Below are positions 7,678 to 14,998 of a DNA stretch of 35,752 bases, in pieces. A program made the position numbers and the translations under genes. Below the pieces are notes generated by a model. That model did no database searches. It saw nothing but the letters and a program-made list of their open reading frames with translations, and was not told where the DNA came from. Each line of letters begins with the position of its first letter. Within the stretch, counting starts at the first letter, position 1. Origin of the DNA: CAYQEC01 sp964569015 (GTDB taxonomy: Bacteria; Actinomycetota; Acidimicrobiia; Spongiisociales; UBA5794); NCBI GenBank assembly GCA_964569015.1, contig CAZMSN010000015.1, positions 1 through 35,752 on the forward strand, written 5' to 3'.

Positions 7678-7974
7678 ATGGGCGAGGAAGATCTCGAGCG
7701 TTACGAGACCGACGTTGAGCTGAAGATCTACAAGGAGTACCGCGATGTGCTTCCGATGTTCCGCTACGTCATCGAGACCGAGCGCCGTTTCTACCTCGCC
7801 AACGACGTCGAGTTGAACACCCGGCGGGCCGACGGAGCCGTGTACTTCGAGCTGGAGCTGAACGACGCATGGGTGTGGGACATGTACCGCCCGGCCCGCT
7901 TCGTCAAGCGGGTGAAGGTCGTGACGTTCCGCGACGTGAACATCGAGGAGCTGGAGCCGAGCACGTCGCTGTGA
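7678..7974 (+). CDS. DUF2469 family protein (Rv2901c-like)
   Basis: A 98-residue protein of the actinobacterial DUF2469 family, recognised by EEDLERYETDVELKIYKEYR and VIETERRFYLANDVELN, with a VWDMYRPARFVKRVKVVTF C-terminal block. M. tuberculosis Rv2901c (about 101 residues) occupies the same place between lepB/rnhB and yraN. The function is unknown; the sequence is charged, has no membrane segment or signal peptide, and is probably cytoplasmic. The ATG at 7678 was chosen over an upstream ATG at 7630 because family similarity begins here and GGGAG lies 5 bases ahead. The stop overlaps yraN by 4 bases (GTGA). Confidence 0.88.
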   Translation: MGEEDLERYETDVELKIYKEYRDVLPMFRYVIETERRFYLANDVELNTRRADGAVYFELELNDAWVWDMYRPARFVKRVKVVTFRDVNIEELEPSTSL

Positions 7975-8303
7975 GCCGGCAGCGGCTGGCACGCTTCGGC
8001 GAGGACGTCGCCGCCCGATTCCTGCAAGCCCGTGGTGCTGCCGTGGTGGGCCGCAACGTGCGGGTGGGACGTGGCGAGATCGATCTGGTGGTTCGCATGC
8101 ACGGCCGGCGCGTCGCCGTCGAGGTGAAGACGGTGGGGCCGGGCCGGAGCGGCGAGCCGGTCGACCAGTACGACCGTCCCAAGGCGGCCACGGTGCAGCG
8201 CCTCGCCCACCGCCTCCGCCCGCCGGCGACACGGGTCGACTTCGTGGGTGTGCGGGTCGTCGACGGCGGCGTGCGGGTGCGCTGGCTACCGGGCGTCGAC
8301 TGA
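7971..8303 (+). CDS. YraN family endonuclease-fold protein (UPF0102)
   Basis: A 110-residue protein of the YraN/UPF0102 family, which has a restriction-endonuclease-like fold. The metal-site signature is visible as RGEIDLVVR followed by VAVEVKT, supplying the acidic residues and Lys. The N-terminus (RFGEDVAARFLQARGAAVVGRNVR) is typical. The molecular role is not settled; it usually lies near rnhB, yifB and dprA, as here. The GTG start at 7971 overlaps the DUF2469 stop. The last 18 bases overlap a convergent minus-strand gene. Confidence 0.9.
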   Translation: MSRQRLARFGEDVAARFLQARGAAVVGRNVRVGRGEIDLVVRMHGRRVAVEVKTVGPGRSGEPVDQYDRPKAATVQRLAHRLRPPATRVDFVGVRVVDGGVRVRWLPGVD

Positions 8304-8507
8304 GAGCAGCCCGCCGCGGCGTCGCATCTCCTTGTACCAGCAGCCACGGTGCCAGTGGCGCCGTAGGTCGGGTGCCAGCTCCGGGATCACCACCAGGTGT
8401 CCGGTCCCCGGTTCGATGTCACCCGCACATCCGGGGCAGAGGTACTGCTTGCGGGCCTGGTACGGCTGGATGGCGTAGACGACCACCGGGTCGTCGCGAA
8501 GGCTCAT
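8286..8507 (-). CDS. Small zinc-ribbon-like actinobacterial protein
   Basis: A 73-residue protein with a CPGC knuckle (about residues 26-29) and a downstream HWHRGCW motif, together a likely zinc site. It resembles short actinobacterial proteins often labelled ATP/GTP-binding protein, which share a YxCPGCxxxIxPGTxH block and an RRHWHxxCW block. The ATG at 8507 has a GGAGG site 8 bases upstream. The upstream frame is open for 89 more codons but is low-quality Arg-rich sequence. Its 3' end overlaps yraN by 18 bases on the opposite strand, and its start overlaps a possible 36-residue gene by ATGA. The function is unknown. Confidence 0.75.
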   Translation of the reverse strand: MSLRDDPVVVYAIQPYQARKQYLCPGCAGDIEPGTGHLVVIPELAPDLRRHWHRGCWYKEMRRRGGLLSVDAR

Positions 8508-8614
8508 CGGGGTGACCTCCACGGCGCGGGGACCGGCGTGACGGCGGCGAAGCCGACCACGAGGCCGACGTCGGTCGCGGTGCTGCGCTGCTTGCGGAAG
8601 GGGTCGAGTCCCAT
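8504..8614 (-). CDS. Possible 36-residue small protein, coupled to the zinc-ribbon gene
   Basis: An ORF of 36 codons starts at the ATG at 8614 (MGLDPFRKQRSTATDVGL...) and ends in a TGA that overlaps the start of the zinc-ribbon gene by 4 bases. It has a basic start and a mildly hydrophobic middle (VGLVVGFAAV), too short to be sure of a membrane helix. A TACCAT -10-like element lies 8 bases upstream, which suits leaderless expression. I do not recognise the family. The overlap and the promoter position are the only evidence, and chance is possible. Confidence 0.35.
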   Translation of the reverse strand: MGLDPFRKQRSTATDVGLVVGFAAVTPVPAPWRSPR

Positions 8615-8622
8615 GGGCCGGC

Positions 8623-8628
8623 ATGGTA
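8623..8628 (-). promoter_or_regulatory. Possible -10 element for the minus-strand pair
   Basis: TACCAT on the minus strand ends 8 bases before the ATG at 8614. No -35 is evident. The rest of the region between the divergent genes (8615-8765) contains only a weak plus-strand TACGCT (8685-8690) that could serve the DUF3795 gene. Confidence 0.3.
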
Positions 8629-8765
8629 GGAGGGGCGGAGGCGGAATCCGGGCAGGCGGCACGTTTCGTGTCATCCCGGCGCGTTACGCTCCGGTGAGTA
8701 CGTAGTGTCGCCACGGCGGACGCCTTCCCGAGGCTCCCGGCGACCGGGCGTCGGGAGGACGCCGC

Positions 8766-9176
8766 ATGGATCACCAGGCCCTCGTCGCCAGCATCGCCCC
8801 CTGCGGGCTCATCTGCCGGCTCTGTTTCCGGGCCGACCTCTGTGACGGATGTCGCTCGGATCGGAACCTCTGCGATCGCAACCTGTCCGACGAGGGTTGC
8901 CCGCAGCGGGAGTGCTCTCTGGAGCGCGGCATCGACGGCTGCTGGGAGTGTCCGGATCTCGCCACCTGCGACAAGGGCATCTACGCCCCGCAGCTCTCAC
9001 CGAAGGTGAAGGCGTTCGCCCTCTACCTCCGGGACCACGGGGCGGAGGACTTCATCGCGGCGGTGGTGCGCAACATGGAGCGAGGCTTCAACGTCGAGAA
9101 GGACCGGGACTACGACGCCCTCACCATCGGCGGCGTCCACACTCTCCTGCGGACCGGCGAGCTCCCGGCCGAGTAG
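8766..9176 (+). CDS. DUF3795 family cysteine-rich protein
   Basis: A 136-residue protein with about a dozen cysteines in its first 75 residues, arranged as CGLICRLC, DLCDGCRSD, LCDRN, GCPQREC, GCWECPDLATC. This spacing is characteristic of DUF3795, proposed to bind zinc or an Fe-S cluster. The C-terminal half (KVKAFALYLRDHGAEDFIAAV) is helical and has no cysteines. It lacks a signal peptide, so it should be cytoplasmic. It is not part of the usual actinobacterial yraN-yifB neighbourhood and may be a later insertion. The ATG at 8766 precedes the conserved CGLIC block by a normal distance. Confidence 0.8.
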   Translation: MDHQALVASIAPCGLICRLCFRADLCDGCRSDRNLCDRNLSDEGCPQRECSLERGIDGCWECPDLATCDKGIYAPQLSPKVKAFALYLRDHGAEDFIAAVVRNMERGFNVEKDRDYDALTIGGVHTLLRTGELPAE

Positions 9177-9220
9177 CCGGTTCCGTCCCAGGCGGCTTCG
9201 CTCGTGTCACACCGGCGGCA

Positions 9221-9226
9221 TACGGT
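9221..9226 (+). promoter_or_regulatory. Possible leaderless promoter for yifB-dprA
   Basis: TACGGT ends 6 bases before the yifB ATG at 9233, with a weak TTCGCT candidate -35 at 9197-9202 (18-base spacing). No ribosome-binding site is present between them. Confidence 0.35.
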
Positions 9227-9232
9227 CGAGCC

Positions 9233-10702
9233 ATGTTCGCTTCAGTGACTTCAGTGGCCTTGGTGGGTGTCGAGCCGCGTCCGGTGCGGGTCGAGGTGCA
9301 CATCGGGGGAGGAACCCCGGCATTCCATCTCGTGGGCCTGCCCGACGCTGCCGTGCGTGAGGCCAAGGAGCGCGTGCGGGCGGCGATCCAGTGCACCGGG
9401 CGGTCGTTTCCGGGCCGGCGGGTGATCGTGAACCTCGCCCCGGCCGACCTGCCAAAGGGGGGCTCCGCTTACGACCTTCCGATCGCCCTCGGGGTGCTTG
9501 CCGCCGCCGGGGAGATCCCCCGCGACGTCGAGGGGGTCGTGGCGCTCGGTGAGCTGGCCCTCGACGGTGCGGTGCGCCCGGTCCGCGGTGGCCTGGGAGC
9601 GGCATCTGTTGCCGCTGACCTGGGGCGACGGTGTCTGTTGCCGCCGGCTTCGGCCGCCGAGGCGGCCTCGATGGAGCTGGGCTCGATCCATGCCGTCGGC
9701 TCGCTGGAGGAGGCGATCGGAGTGGCGGTGGGCGGGCATGACGGTGCCGCCCTACCCGCCCTGGCGGTGGCCGCCACCCCGCTGCTCGATCTGAGCCGGG
9801 TGCGGGGTCAGCCGGTGGCCCGCCGCGCCCTCGAGATCGCCGCCGCCGGGGGCCATCACCTCTTCATGGACGGCCCGCCCGGGGCCGGAAAGACCCTGCT
9901 GGCCCGCTGCTTCCCGGGGATCCTGCCTCCACTCGACCCGGCGGAGCGGTTCGAGGTGGCCATCGCCTGGGCCGCGGCGGGCCTGCCCAGGGCCGTACCC
10001 GATCAGCCACCGTTCCGGGCCCCGCACCACTCGGCGACCACGGCGGCCCTCATCGGCGGCGGGTCGGGCGTTCCTGTTCCGGGCGAGGCCACCCTCGCCC
10101 ATCGTGGGGTGCTGTTCCTCGACGAGCTGGGGGAGTTCCCGCCTCACCTGCTCGATGCCCTGCGGCAGCCGATGGAGGAGGGGGAGGTGGTGGTGGCCCG
10201 CAAGGGTGCCTCGGTCACGTTCCCCACCCGGTTTCAGCTCATCGCTGCCAGCAACCCCTGTCCCTGCGGCTATGCCGGGGACCGGCTGGTGAGCTGCCGC
10301 TGCACGCCGCGGCTCATCGACCGCTACCGGCGGCGGCTCTCGGGCCCGTTGCTCGATCGTTTCGACCTGCGGGTGCGGGTCTCTCGCCTCGACGCCGGTG
10401 ACATGACCGGCCCGCCCGGGGAGCCGAGCGCCCGGGTGCGGGAGCGGGTGGCGGCCGCTCGCCTGCGTCAGGCGGAGCGGGGCCGTCTCAACCGGGAGCT
10501 GGGGCGGGAGGCCCTCGACGCCCTCGCCTGGGGGCCGGGGGCGGTCGAGATGTTGGAGCAGTCGGTGCGCTCCTCGGCCCTCAGTGCCCGGGGATGGGAT
10601 CGGGTGCGCCGGGTAGCGGCCACCATCGCCGACCTCGCCGGCTCCGAAGTCGTCACCGAGGCACACGCCGCCGAAGCCCTCGCCTACCGGGGCGCCGAGT
10701 GA
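9233..10702 (+). CDS. YifB/ComM family Mg-chelatase-like AAA+ ATPase
   Basis: A 489-residue protein of normal ComM length. The N-terminal ChlI-like domain (about 1-170) includes FHLVGLPDAAVREAKERVRA, VNLAPADLPKGGSAYDLP and GELALDGAVRPVRG. The AAA+ core has Walker A GPPGAGKT (214-221) and Walker B VLFLDELGEF (Asp297, Glu298). A cysteine cluster (NPCPCGYAGD, CRCT) and an LLDRFDLRV sensor region follow. In naturally transformable bacteria ComM is a branch-migration helicase acting in recombination; the role in this organism is inferred. It is coupled to dprA by a 4-base GTGA overlap, the same pairing as Rv2897c-Rv2896c. Confidence 0.93.
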   Translation: MFASVTSVALVGVEPRPVRVEVHIGGGTPAFHLVGLPDAAVREAKERVRAAIQCTGRSFPGRRVIVNLAPADLPKGGSAYDLPIALGVLAAAGEIPRDVEGVVALGELALDGAVRPVRGGLGAASVAADLGRRCLLPPASAAEAASMELGSIHAVGSLEEAIGVAVGGHDGAALPALAVAATPLLDLSRVRGQPVARRALEIAAAGGHHLFMDGPPGAGKTLLARCFPGILPPLDPAERFEVAIAWAAAGLPRAVPDQPPFRAPHHSATTAALIGGGSGVPVPGEATLAHRGVLFLDELGEFPPHLLDALRQPMEEGEVVVARKGASVTFPTRFQLIAASNPCPCGYAGDRLVSCRCTPRLIDRYRRRLSGPLLDRFDLRVRVSRLDAGDMTGPPGEPSARVRERVAAARLRQAERGRLNRELGREALDALAWGPGAVEMLEQSVRSSALSARGWDRVRRVAATIADLAGSEVVTEAHAAEALAYRGAE

Positions 10703-11751
10703 GTGACGCCCGGCTTCGGCTGGCGTTTGGGGGCCTGCACCCGGAACGGATCCGGTGTCTCCTCGACCTCCACGGGCCGTCGGGCGCTGTGGCCGCCATC
10801 GAGCGGGGGGCGGTGAAGACGACGTCGCGGATCCGGGGCGAGGTGGCGGTTCCGGCTGCCGCGCGCAGGAAGCAGTTACAGGCCGCCGGGATCGAGGTGG
10901 TGCTGCGGGGCGGGCCGGGGTATCCGGCACACCTGGCGGAGCTGCCGGACGCCCCCGACCTGCTGTTCGTGCGGGGCACGCTGCCCGCAGAGCCGGGGGT
11001 GGCGATCGTGGGGACCCGGCGCTGCACCAGCTACGGGCGGCGCCTCGCCCGCCGCTACGGGAAGGCGGTGGCTGTTGCAGGCTGGCCGCTCGTCAGCGGG
11101 CTGGCCCGCGGCATCGACGGCGCCGCCCATCGCGGAACGGTGGAAGGTGGTGGTATCGGGGTCGCCGTGCTCGGTTGCGGCGTCGACGTTGCCTATCCAC
11201 CGGAGCACAACGACCTCGGGGAGGACCTTATCCGCCTCGGCGGCGCCGTCGTCGCCGAATCGCCGCCGGGCACACCCCCGGAAGGCTGGAGGTTCCCCCC
11301 GCGTAACCGGATCATCGCCGGCCTCTCCCGGGCGGTGGTGGTGGTCGAAGCGGCCGTCACCGGAGGGGCGCTCATCACCGCCCGGGCCGCCCTCGAGCAG
11401 GGAATCGCCGTGTTCGCGGTCCCCGGCGACGTGGAGCGCCGCAGCTCGGAGGGCTGCAACCTGCTGATCCGCGACGGCGCCCACCCGGTGCTGGGGCCCA
11501 CCGACCTGGTCGAGGCACTGAGCCTGGTGCTGGGACCACCGCCGGGCCGCGTGATGGCGGCTCCGGCGCCGTCAAATGTCAAGGGTGACGATGCCGAGCT
11601 CCTTCGCCTCGTCGACGACGGCGTCGGCTCCCTCGACCGTCTCGTGGAGCTGCTGGGGTGGGACCCCGCTGCTGTGCTGGCCGGGGTAGGGCGACTGGAG
11701 GCCTCCGGCGCCCTCCAGCGGGAGGCCGCCACCGTGGTGAGAGCCCGCTGA
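10699..11751 (+). CDS. dprA: DNA-processing protein DprA
   Basis: A 350-residue DprA/Smf protein that loads RecA on incoming single-stranded DNA. The Rossmann-like core is clear: VAIVGTRRCTSYGRRLARRY, PLVSGLARGIDGAAHRG, VAVLGCGVDVAYPPEH, RFPPRNRIIAGLSRAVVVVE, GALITARAALEQG, VFAVPGD and GCNLLIRDGA. The N-terminus is a short helix-hairpin region. The final 60 residues (DDAELLRLVDDGVGSLDRLVE...) look like the winged-helix C-terminal domain. The GTG at 10699 overlaps the yifB stop; no better start exists. Together with yifB it suggests DNA uptake or recombination, but no uptake machinery lies in the window. Confidence 0.95.
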   Translation: MSDARLRLAFGGLHPERIRCLLDLHGPSGAVAAIERGAVKTTSRIRGEVAVPAAARRKQLQAAGIEVVLRGGPGYPAHLAELPDAPDLLFVRGTLPAEPGVAIVGTRRCTSYGRRLARRYGKAVAVAGWPLVSGLARGIDGAAHRGTVEGGGIGVAVLGCGVDVAYPPEHNDLGEDLIRLGGAVVAESPPGTPPEGWRFPPRNRIIAGLSRAVVVVEAAVTGGALITARAALEQGIAVFAVPGDVERRSSEGCNLLIRDGAHPVLGPTDLVEALSLVLGPPPGRVMAAPAPSNVKGDDAELLRLVDDGVGSLDRLVELLGWDPAAVLAGVGRLEASGALQREAATVVRAR

Positions 11752-11764
11752 AAGGCGAGGGTCG

Positions 11765-11793
11765 TTGACGCGGGGCACCTCGGCGGCGACGAT
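11765..11793 (+). promoter_or_regulatory. Possible xerC promoter
   Basis: TTGACG (11765-11770) and GACGAT (11788-11793) are separated by 17 bases in the 68-base dprA-xerC spacer. A start near 11800 would place the mRNA end at the in-frame GTG at 11802, giving a leaderless alternative start. Confidence 0.4.
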
Positions 11794-11819
11794 GCGGCCT
11801 TGTGATCGTTCCTTCCCCG

Positions 11820-12695
11820 ATGTCCACCGGCCTTTTGGGTGCCATCAACGCCTATCTGGACCGGCTCGAGAACGAACGGGGACTGTCGCCAAACACGATC
11901 ACTGCGTACCGGCGTGACCTCGGCCAGTTCACCGAGTTCTGCGGCCGCATGGGTCTCGACGGACCGGAGGACGTGAGCCGCCGTGTCATTCGCCGCTTCA
12001 TGGCGAACCTCTCCACTCGGGGCTACTCCCGCCGTTCGGTGGCCCGCAAGACGTCGGCGGTGCGGGCCTTCTTCACCGATGCCGCCCGCCGCGGCCTGGT
12101 GCCCGCCAGCCCGGCCGCGGGCGTACACCAGCCCAAGCGGCCCAGCACCGTCCCCAAGGCGATCCCGGCCGGGACGCTCGGGGGCATGCTCGACGCCATC
12201 GTGGGCGACGAGCCGCTGGATCTGCGGGACAGGGCGATGCTCGAGATGCTCTACGCCACCGGGCTGCGAGTGTCGGAGCTGGCCGGCCTGCGGATCGGCG
12301 ACGTCGAGCACGACGAGTACGTGCGAGTCGTCGGCAAGGGCGGACACGAACGGGTGGTCCTGCTCAACCGGCGGGCCCGCGACGCCATCGACGCCTACCT
12401 GGCCGAAGCACGCTCGGAACTCGCCGGCCCCGAGGCCGGAGACTCCCTGTGGGTGGGAGCCCGGGGTGGCCCGCTCGACGCCCGCGGCGTGCGCCGGGTG
12501 GTGCGGCGACGGCTCGGGACCTTCCCTCACGCCCTCCGCCATTCCTTCGCCACTCATCTGCTGGAAGGCGGCGCCGACCTTCGTAGCGTGCAGGAGTTGC
12601 TGGGTCACATTGAACTAGCTACTACCCAGATTTACACTTCCGTCACCCGCCGACATCTCAGGGCTACCTATGAACGCAGCCACCCCCGTGCCTGA
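11820..12695 (+). CDS. xerC: Tyrosine recombinase XerC/XerD family
   Basis: A 291-residue tyrosine recombinase of normal Xer length, presumably resolving chromosome dimers at dif. The N-terminal SAM-like domain begins INAYLDRLENERGLSPNTIT. Catalytic residues are visible: Arg150 in ATGLRVSEL, Lys in GKGGHER, His/Arg in HALRHSFATHL, His in LLGH and the nucleophile Tyr272 in TTQIYTSV. A single Xer gene at this place (between dprA and the sigma factor) matches actinobacterial XerC. The ATG at 11820 fits the family N-terminus; an in-frame GTG at 11802 adds six residues and fits the promoter. The 3' end overlaps the sigma factor by 26 bases. Confidence 0.92.
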   Translation: MSTGLLGAINAYLDRLENERGLSPNTITAYRRDLGQFTEFCGRMGLDGPEDVSRRVIRRFMANLSTRGYSRRSVARKTSAVRAFFTDAARRGLVPASPAAGVHQPKRPSTVPKAIPAGTLGGMLDAIVGDEPLDLRDRAMLEMLYATGLRVSELAGLRIGDVEHDEYVRVVGKGGHERVVLLNRRARDAIDAYLAEARSELAGPEAGDSLWVGARGGPLDARGVRRVVRRRLGTFPHALRHSFATHLLEGGADLRSVQELLGHIELATTQIYTSVTRRHLRATYERSHPRA

Positions 12696-13467
12696 CCACG
12701 GCGATCGCGAGCTCGACGAGCTCTGGGCCCGATTCAAGGATCGGGGAGATCCGCTGGCGCGCGAGGGCCTCATCCTCCACTACTCGGCCCTGGTGAAATT
12801 CGTGGCCGGCCGTCTCCGCGCCGGGCTTCCCCGCAACGTCGATCCGCAGGATCTGATCTCCTACGGCACCTTCGGGCTCATCGACGCCATCGACAAGTTC
12901 GATCCGGGGCGCGGCTACAAGTTCGAGACCTACGCGGTCAACCGCATCAAGGGCGCCATCCTCGACGAGCTGCGGGCCCTCGATTGGGTGCCCCGCTCGG
13001 TACGGGCCCGGGCACGCGAGATCCAGCGCAGCCTCGCCGAGCTGGAGCACAGCCTCAAGCGCACCGCCACCGACCAGGAGCTCGCCGACCACATGGACAT
13101 GCCGGTCGACGCCCTGCGGGACCACCTCGGGGAGATCTCGACGCTTGGCTTCGTCGCTCTCGATGAGCTGCTCAACCCTGACGAGCGAGACTCGGCCGCG
13201 GTGGGGGACTTGATGGCCGACCCTCGAGCGGCGGAGGGGAGCGGTGCCTTCGAGCAGGAGGAGACACGGTATCTCCTGGTCGACTCGGTGAATCGTCTCC
13301 CCGATCGGGAACGGCTCGTGGTCACCCTCTACTACTACGAAGGGCTCACCCTCGCCGAGATCGGGAAGGTCCTCAGCGTCACCGAGTCCCGGGTGTGTCA
13401 GATCCACACCAAGGCCGTGATGAGCCTGCGCAACCGTCTCATGGAGCCGCCCTACACGCGGTGCTGA
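12670..13467 (+). CDS. whiG: RNA polymerase sigma factor, WhiG/FliA (sigma-28) family
   Basis: A 265-residue group-3 sigma factor. Region 2 is clear (LILHYSALVKFVAGRL, DLISYGTFGLIDAIDKFDPG, YKFETYAVNRIKGAILDELR), followed by LDWVPRSVRARARE, a region 3, and region 4 (LPDRERLVVTLYYYEG, LTLAEIGKVLSVTESRVCQIHTKAV). It is closest in appearance to Streptomyces WhiG, which controls sporulation and also lies next to rpsB-tsf; in motile actinobacteria the same family drives flagellar genes. No anti-sigma or flagellar gene is in the window, so the regulon cannot be told. The ATG at 12670 lies inside xerC; an in-frame GTG at 12688 would reduce the overlap to 8 bases. Confidence 0.92.
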   Translation: MNAATPVPDHGDRELDELWARFKDRGDPLAREGLILHYSALVKFVAGRLRAGLPRNVDPQDLISYGTFGLIDAIDKFDPGRGYKFETYAVNRIKGAILDELRALDWVPRSVRARAREIQRSLAELEHSLKRTATDQELADHMDMPVDALRDHLGEISTLGFVALDELLNPDERDSAAVGDLMADPRAAEGSGAFEQEETRYLLVDSVNRLPDRERLVVTLYYYEGLTLAEIGKVLSVTESRVCQIHTKAVMSLRNRLMEPPYTRC

Positions 13468-13499
13468 TCCGCGGGCTGGTCTCCACTTGGGGCCCGCGG

Positions 13500-13617
13500 T
13501 ACACTCCCGCTCCGAAACCGCACGTCCACCGCAATCTCCGCGGGTCGGAGCCCTGGTGCTTCGAGGAGGCTCAAAGGGTGGGCGGAGGAACAACCCACAA
13601 TCTCAGGAGGAAACCAC
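13500..13617 (+). promoter_or_regulatory. rpsB promoter -10 and structured leader
   Basis: TACACT (13500-13505) followed by CCCGCTCCG is the likely -10 and discriminator; the -35 is weak. It leaves a leader of roughly 105 bases before the rpsB GTG. The leader contains a perfect 7-base stem, GCTCCGA (13509-13515) with TCGGAGC (13545-13551), enclosing an inner CCGC/GCGG helix (13518-13521 with 13540-13543). A strong AGGAGG ribosome site lies at 13605-13610. S2 is autoregulated through its leader in other bacteria; a similar role here is inference. Confidence 0.4.
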
Positions 13618-14382
13618 GTGGCAGTCGTCACCATGCGGCAGCTACTGGAGGCCGGTGTTCACTTCGGCCACCAGACGCGCCGGTGGAATCCCAAGATGCG
13701 CCCCTACATCTTCGGTGAGCGCAACGGGATCCACATCATCGATCTCCGGCAAACCCTCGAACAGATCGAGCGCGCCGCCAAGGTCGCCAGGGACACCGCC
13801 GCCGCCGGCGGCACGGTGCTCTTCGTCGGCACCAAGAAGCAGGCTCAGGGCGCCATCAAGGAGGCCGCCGAACGGGCCGGCATGCCCTACGTCAACCATC
13901 GGTGGCTCGGTGGCATGCTCACCAACTTCCAGACCATCCACAAGCGCATCCGGTACATGCTCGAACTCGAGCGCATGGAGAGCTCCGGCGAGATGGACGC
14001 TCTGCCCAAGAAGGAGCGCCTCAAGCTGCGCCGAGAGCTGGAGAAGCTCCAGGCGGTGCTCGGCGGGGTGCGCACCATGCACCGCCAGCCCGACGCGGTG
14101 TACATCGTCGACGTCAAGAGCGAGCAGATCGCGGTCACCGAGGCCGCCCGGCTCGGCATCACGGTGATGGCGCTGGTGGACACCAACTGCGACCCCGACA
14201 ACATCGACCTGGTGATCCCCGGCAACGACGACGCCATCCGGGCGTCGCAGCTCGTCACGTTCCTCATCGCCGACGCCGCCAGGGAGGGCCGCCTCCTCAG
14301 CGAGGCAGGAGGCGGCAAGGCCGCCGCGCCGGCCGACACCGCACCCGAGTCGGTGCCCGAGACCGCCGAGGGGGCATCATGA
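13618..14382 (+). CDS. rpsB: 30S ribosomal protein S2
   Basis: A 254-residue S2 protein. Conserved blocks are TMRQLLEAGVHFGHQTRRWNPKM, FGERNGIHIIDLRQT, VLFVGTKKQAQ, YVNHRWLGGMLTNFQTI and VDTNCDPDNIDLVIPGNDDAIRA (each given in part). The last 25 residues form an Ala/Glu/Pro-rich tail. The GTG start at 13618 is preceded by AGGAGG. The stop overlaps the tsf ATG by 4 bases, the usual rpsB-tsf coupling. Confidence 0.97.
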   Translation: MAVVTMRQLLEAGVHFGHQTRRWNPKMRPYIFGERNGIHIIDLRQTLEQIERAAKVARDTAAAGGTVLFVGTKKQAQGAIKEAAERAGMPYVNHRWLGGMLTNFQTIHKRIRYMLELERMESSGEMDALPKKERLKLRRELEKLQAVLGGVRTMHRQPDAVYIVDVKSEQIAVTEAARLGITVMALVDTNCDPDNIDLVIPGNDDAIRASQLVTFLIADAAREGRLLSEAGGGKAAAPADTAPESVPETAEGAS

Positions 14383-14996
14383 CCATCGGCACCCAGGACA
14401 TCCAGGCGCTCCGCAAAGAGACCGGGGCCGGCATGATGGACGCCAAGCGGGCGCTGCAGGACGCAGGCGGTGACATGGACAAGGCCAAAGACCTCCTGCG
14501 TGAACGCGGGCTGGCGGCGGCCGCCAAGCGCACCGATCGGGTCCAGACCGAGGGCACCATCGGCTCGTACCTGCACTTCCAAGCCGGCCGGCCGGTGATC
14601 GGCGTCATCGTCGAGCTGGCGGCCGAGACCGACTTCGTGGCCAAGAGCGAAGCATTCCAAGCGGCAGCCAACGACCTGGCGCTGCACATCGCCGCCGGTC
14701 GGCCGAGCTGGCTACGGCGTGAGGACGTTCCCTCAGACGTGATCGGCAAGGAGAAGGAGTTGATCGCGGCCCAGGCCCGCAACGAAGGCAAGCCCGACAA
14801 GCTCATCGACAAGATCGTCGAGGGACGGCTCCGGGCCTTCTACGAGGACAACGTGCTGTACGACCAGAGGTTCGTGCGCACCGAGCAGTTCGACGGCACC
14901 GTGGGCGACATGGTGAAGAACCTGGCGGTCACGATGGGCGAGAACATCTCCATCGCACGTTTCAGTCGGCTCCAGGTCGGCGAAGGTGTCGAGTAG
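14379..14996 (+). CDS. tsf: Elongation factor Ts (short form)
   Basis: A 205-residue EF-Ts, the nucleotide-exchange factor for EF-Tu. The N-terminal UBA-like domain reads DIQALRKETGAGMMDAKRAL, and the EF-Tu-contacting TDFVAKSEAF motif is present at about residue 83. The C-terminus has DNVLYDQRFVRTEQFDGTVG and FSRLQVGEGVE. Mycobacterial and Streptomyces EF-Ts are about 270 residues. This one is close to the roughly 200-residue Thermus type, with a reduced core domain. It is coupled to rpsB by ATGA and followed by pyrH after 2 bases. Confidence 0.95.
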   Translation: MTIGTQDIQALRKETGAGMMDAKRALQDAGGDMDKAKDLLRERGLAAAAKRTDRVQTEGTIGSYLHFQAGRPVIGVIVELAAETDFVAKSEAFQAAANDLALHIAAGRPSWLRREDVPSDVIGKEKELIAAQARNEGKPDKLIDKIVEGRLRAFYEDNVLYDQRFVRTEQFDGTVGDMVKNLAVTMGENISIARFSRLQVGEGVE

Positions 14997-14998
14997 CA

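Noticed and set aside
9752..10930. Minus-strand frame of 392 codons opposite yifB and dprA
   Set aside because: Shadow of two conserved genes with intact motifs; composition is Arg/Gly/Pro-rich.
13487..13505. TTGGGG paired with TACACT as the rpsB promoter
   Set aside because: The spacing is only 7 bases, too short for a sigma-70-type pair; only the -10 is kept.
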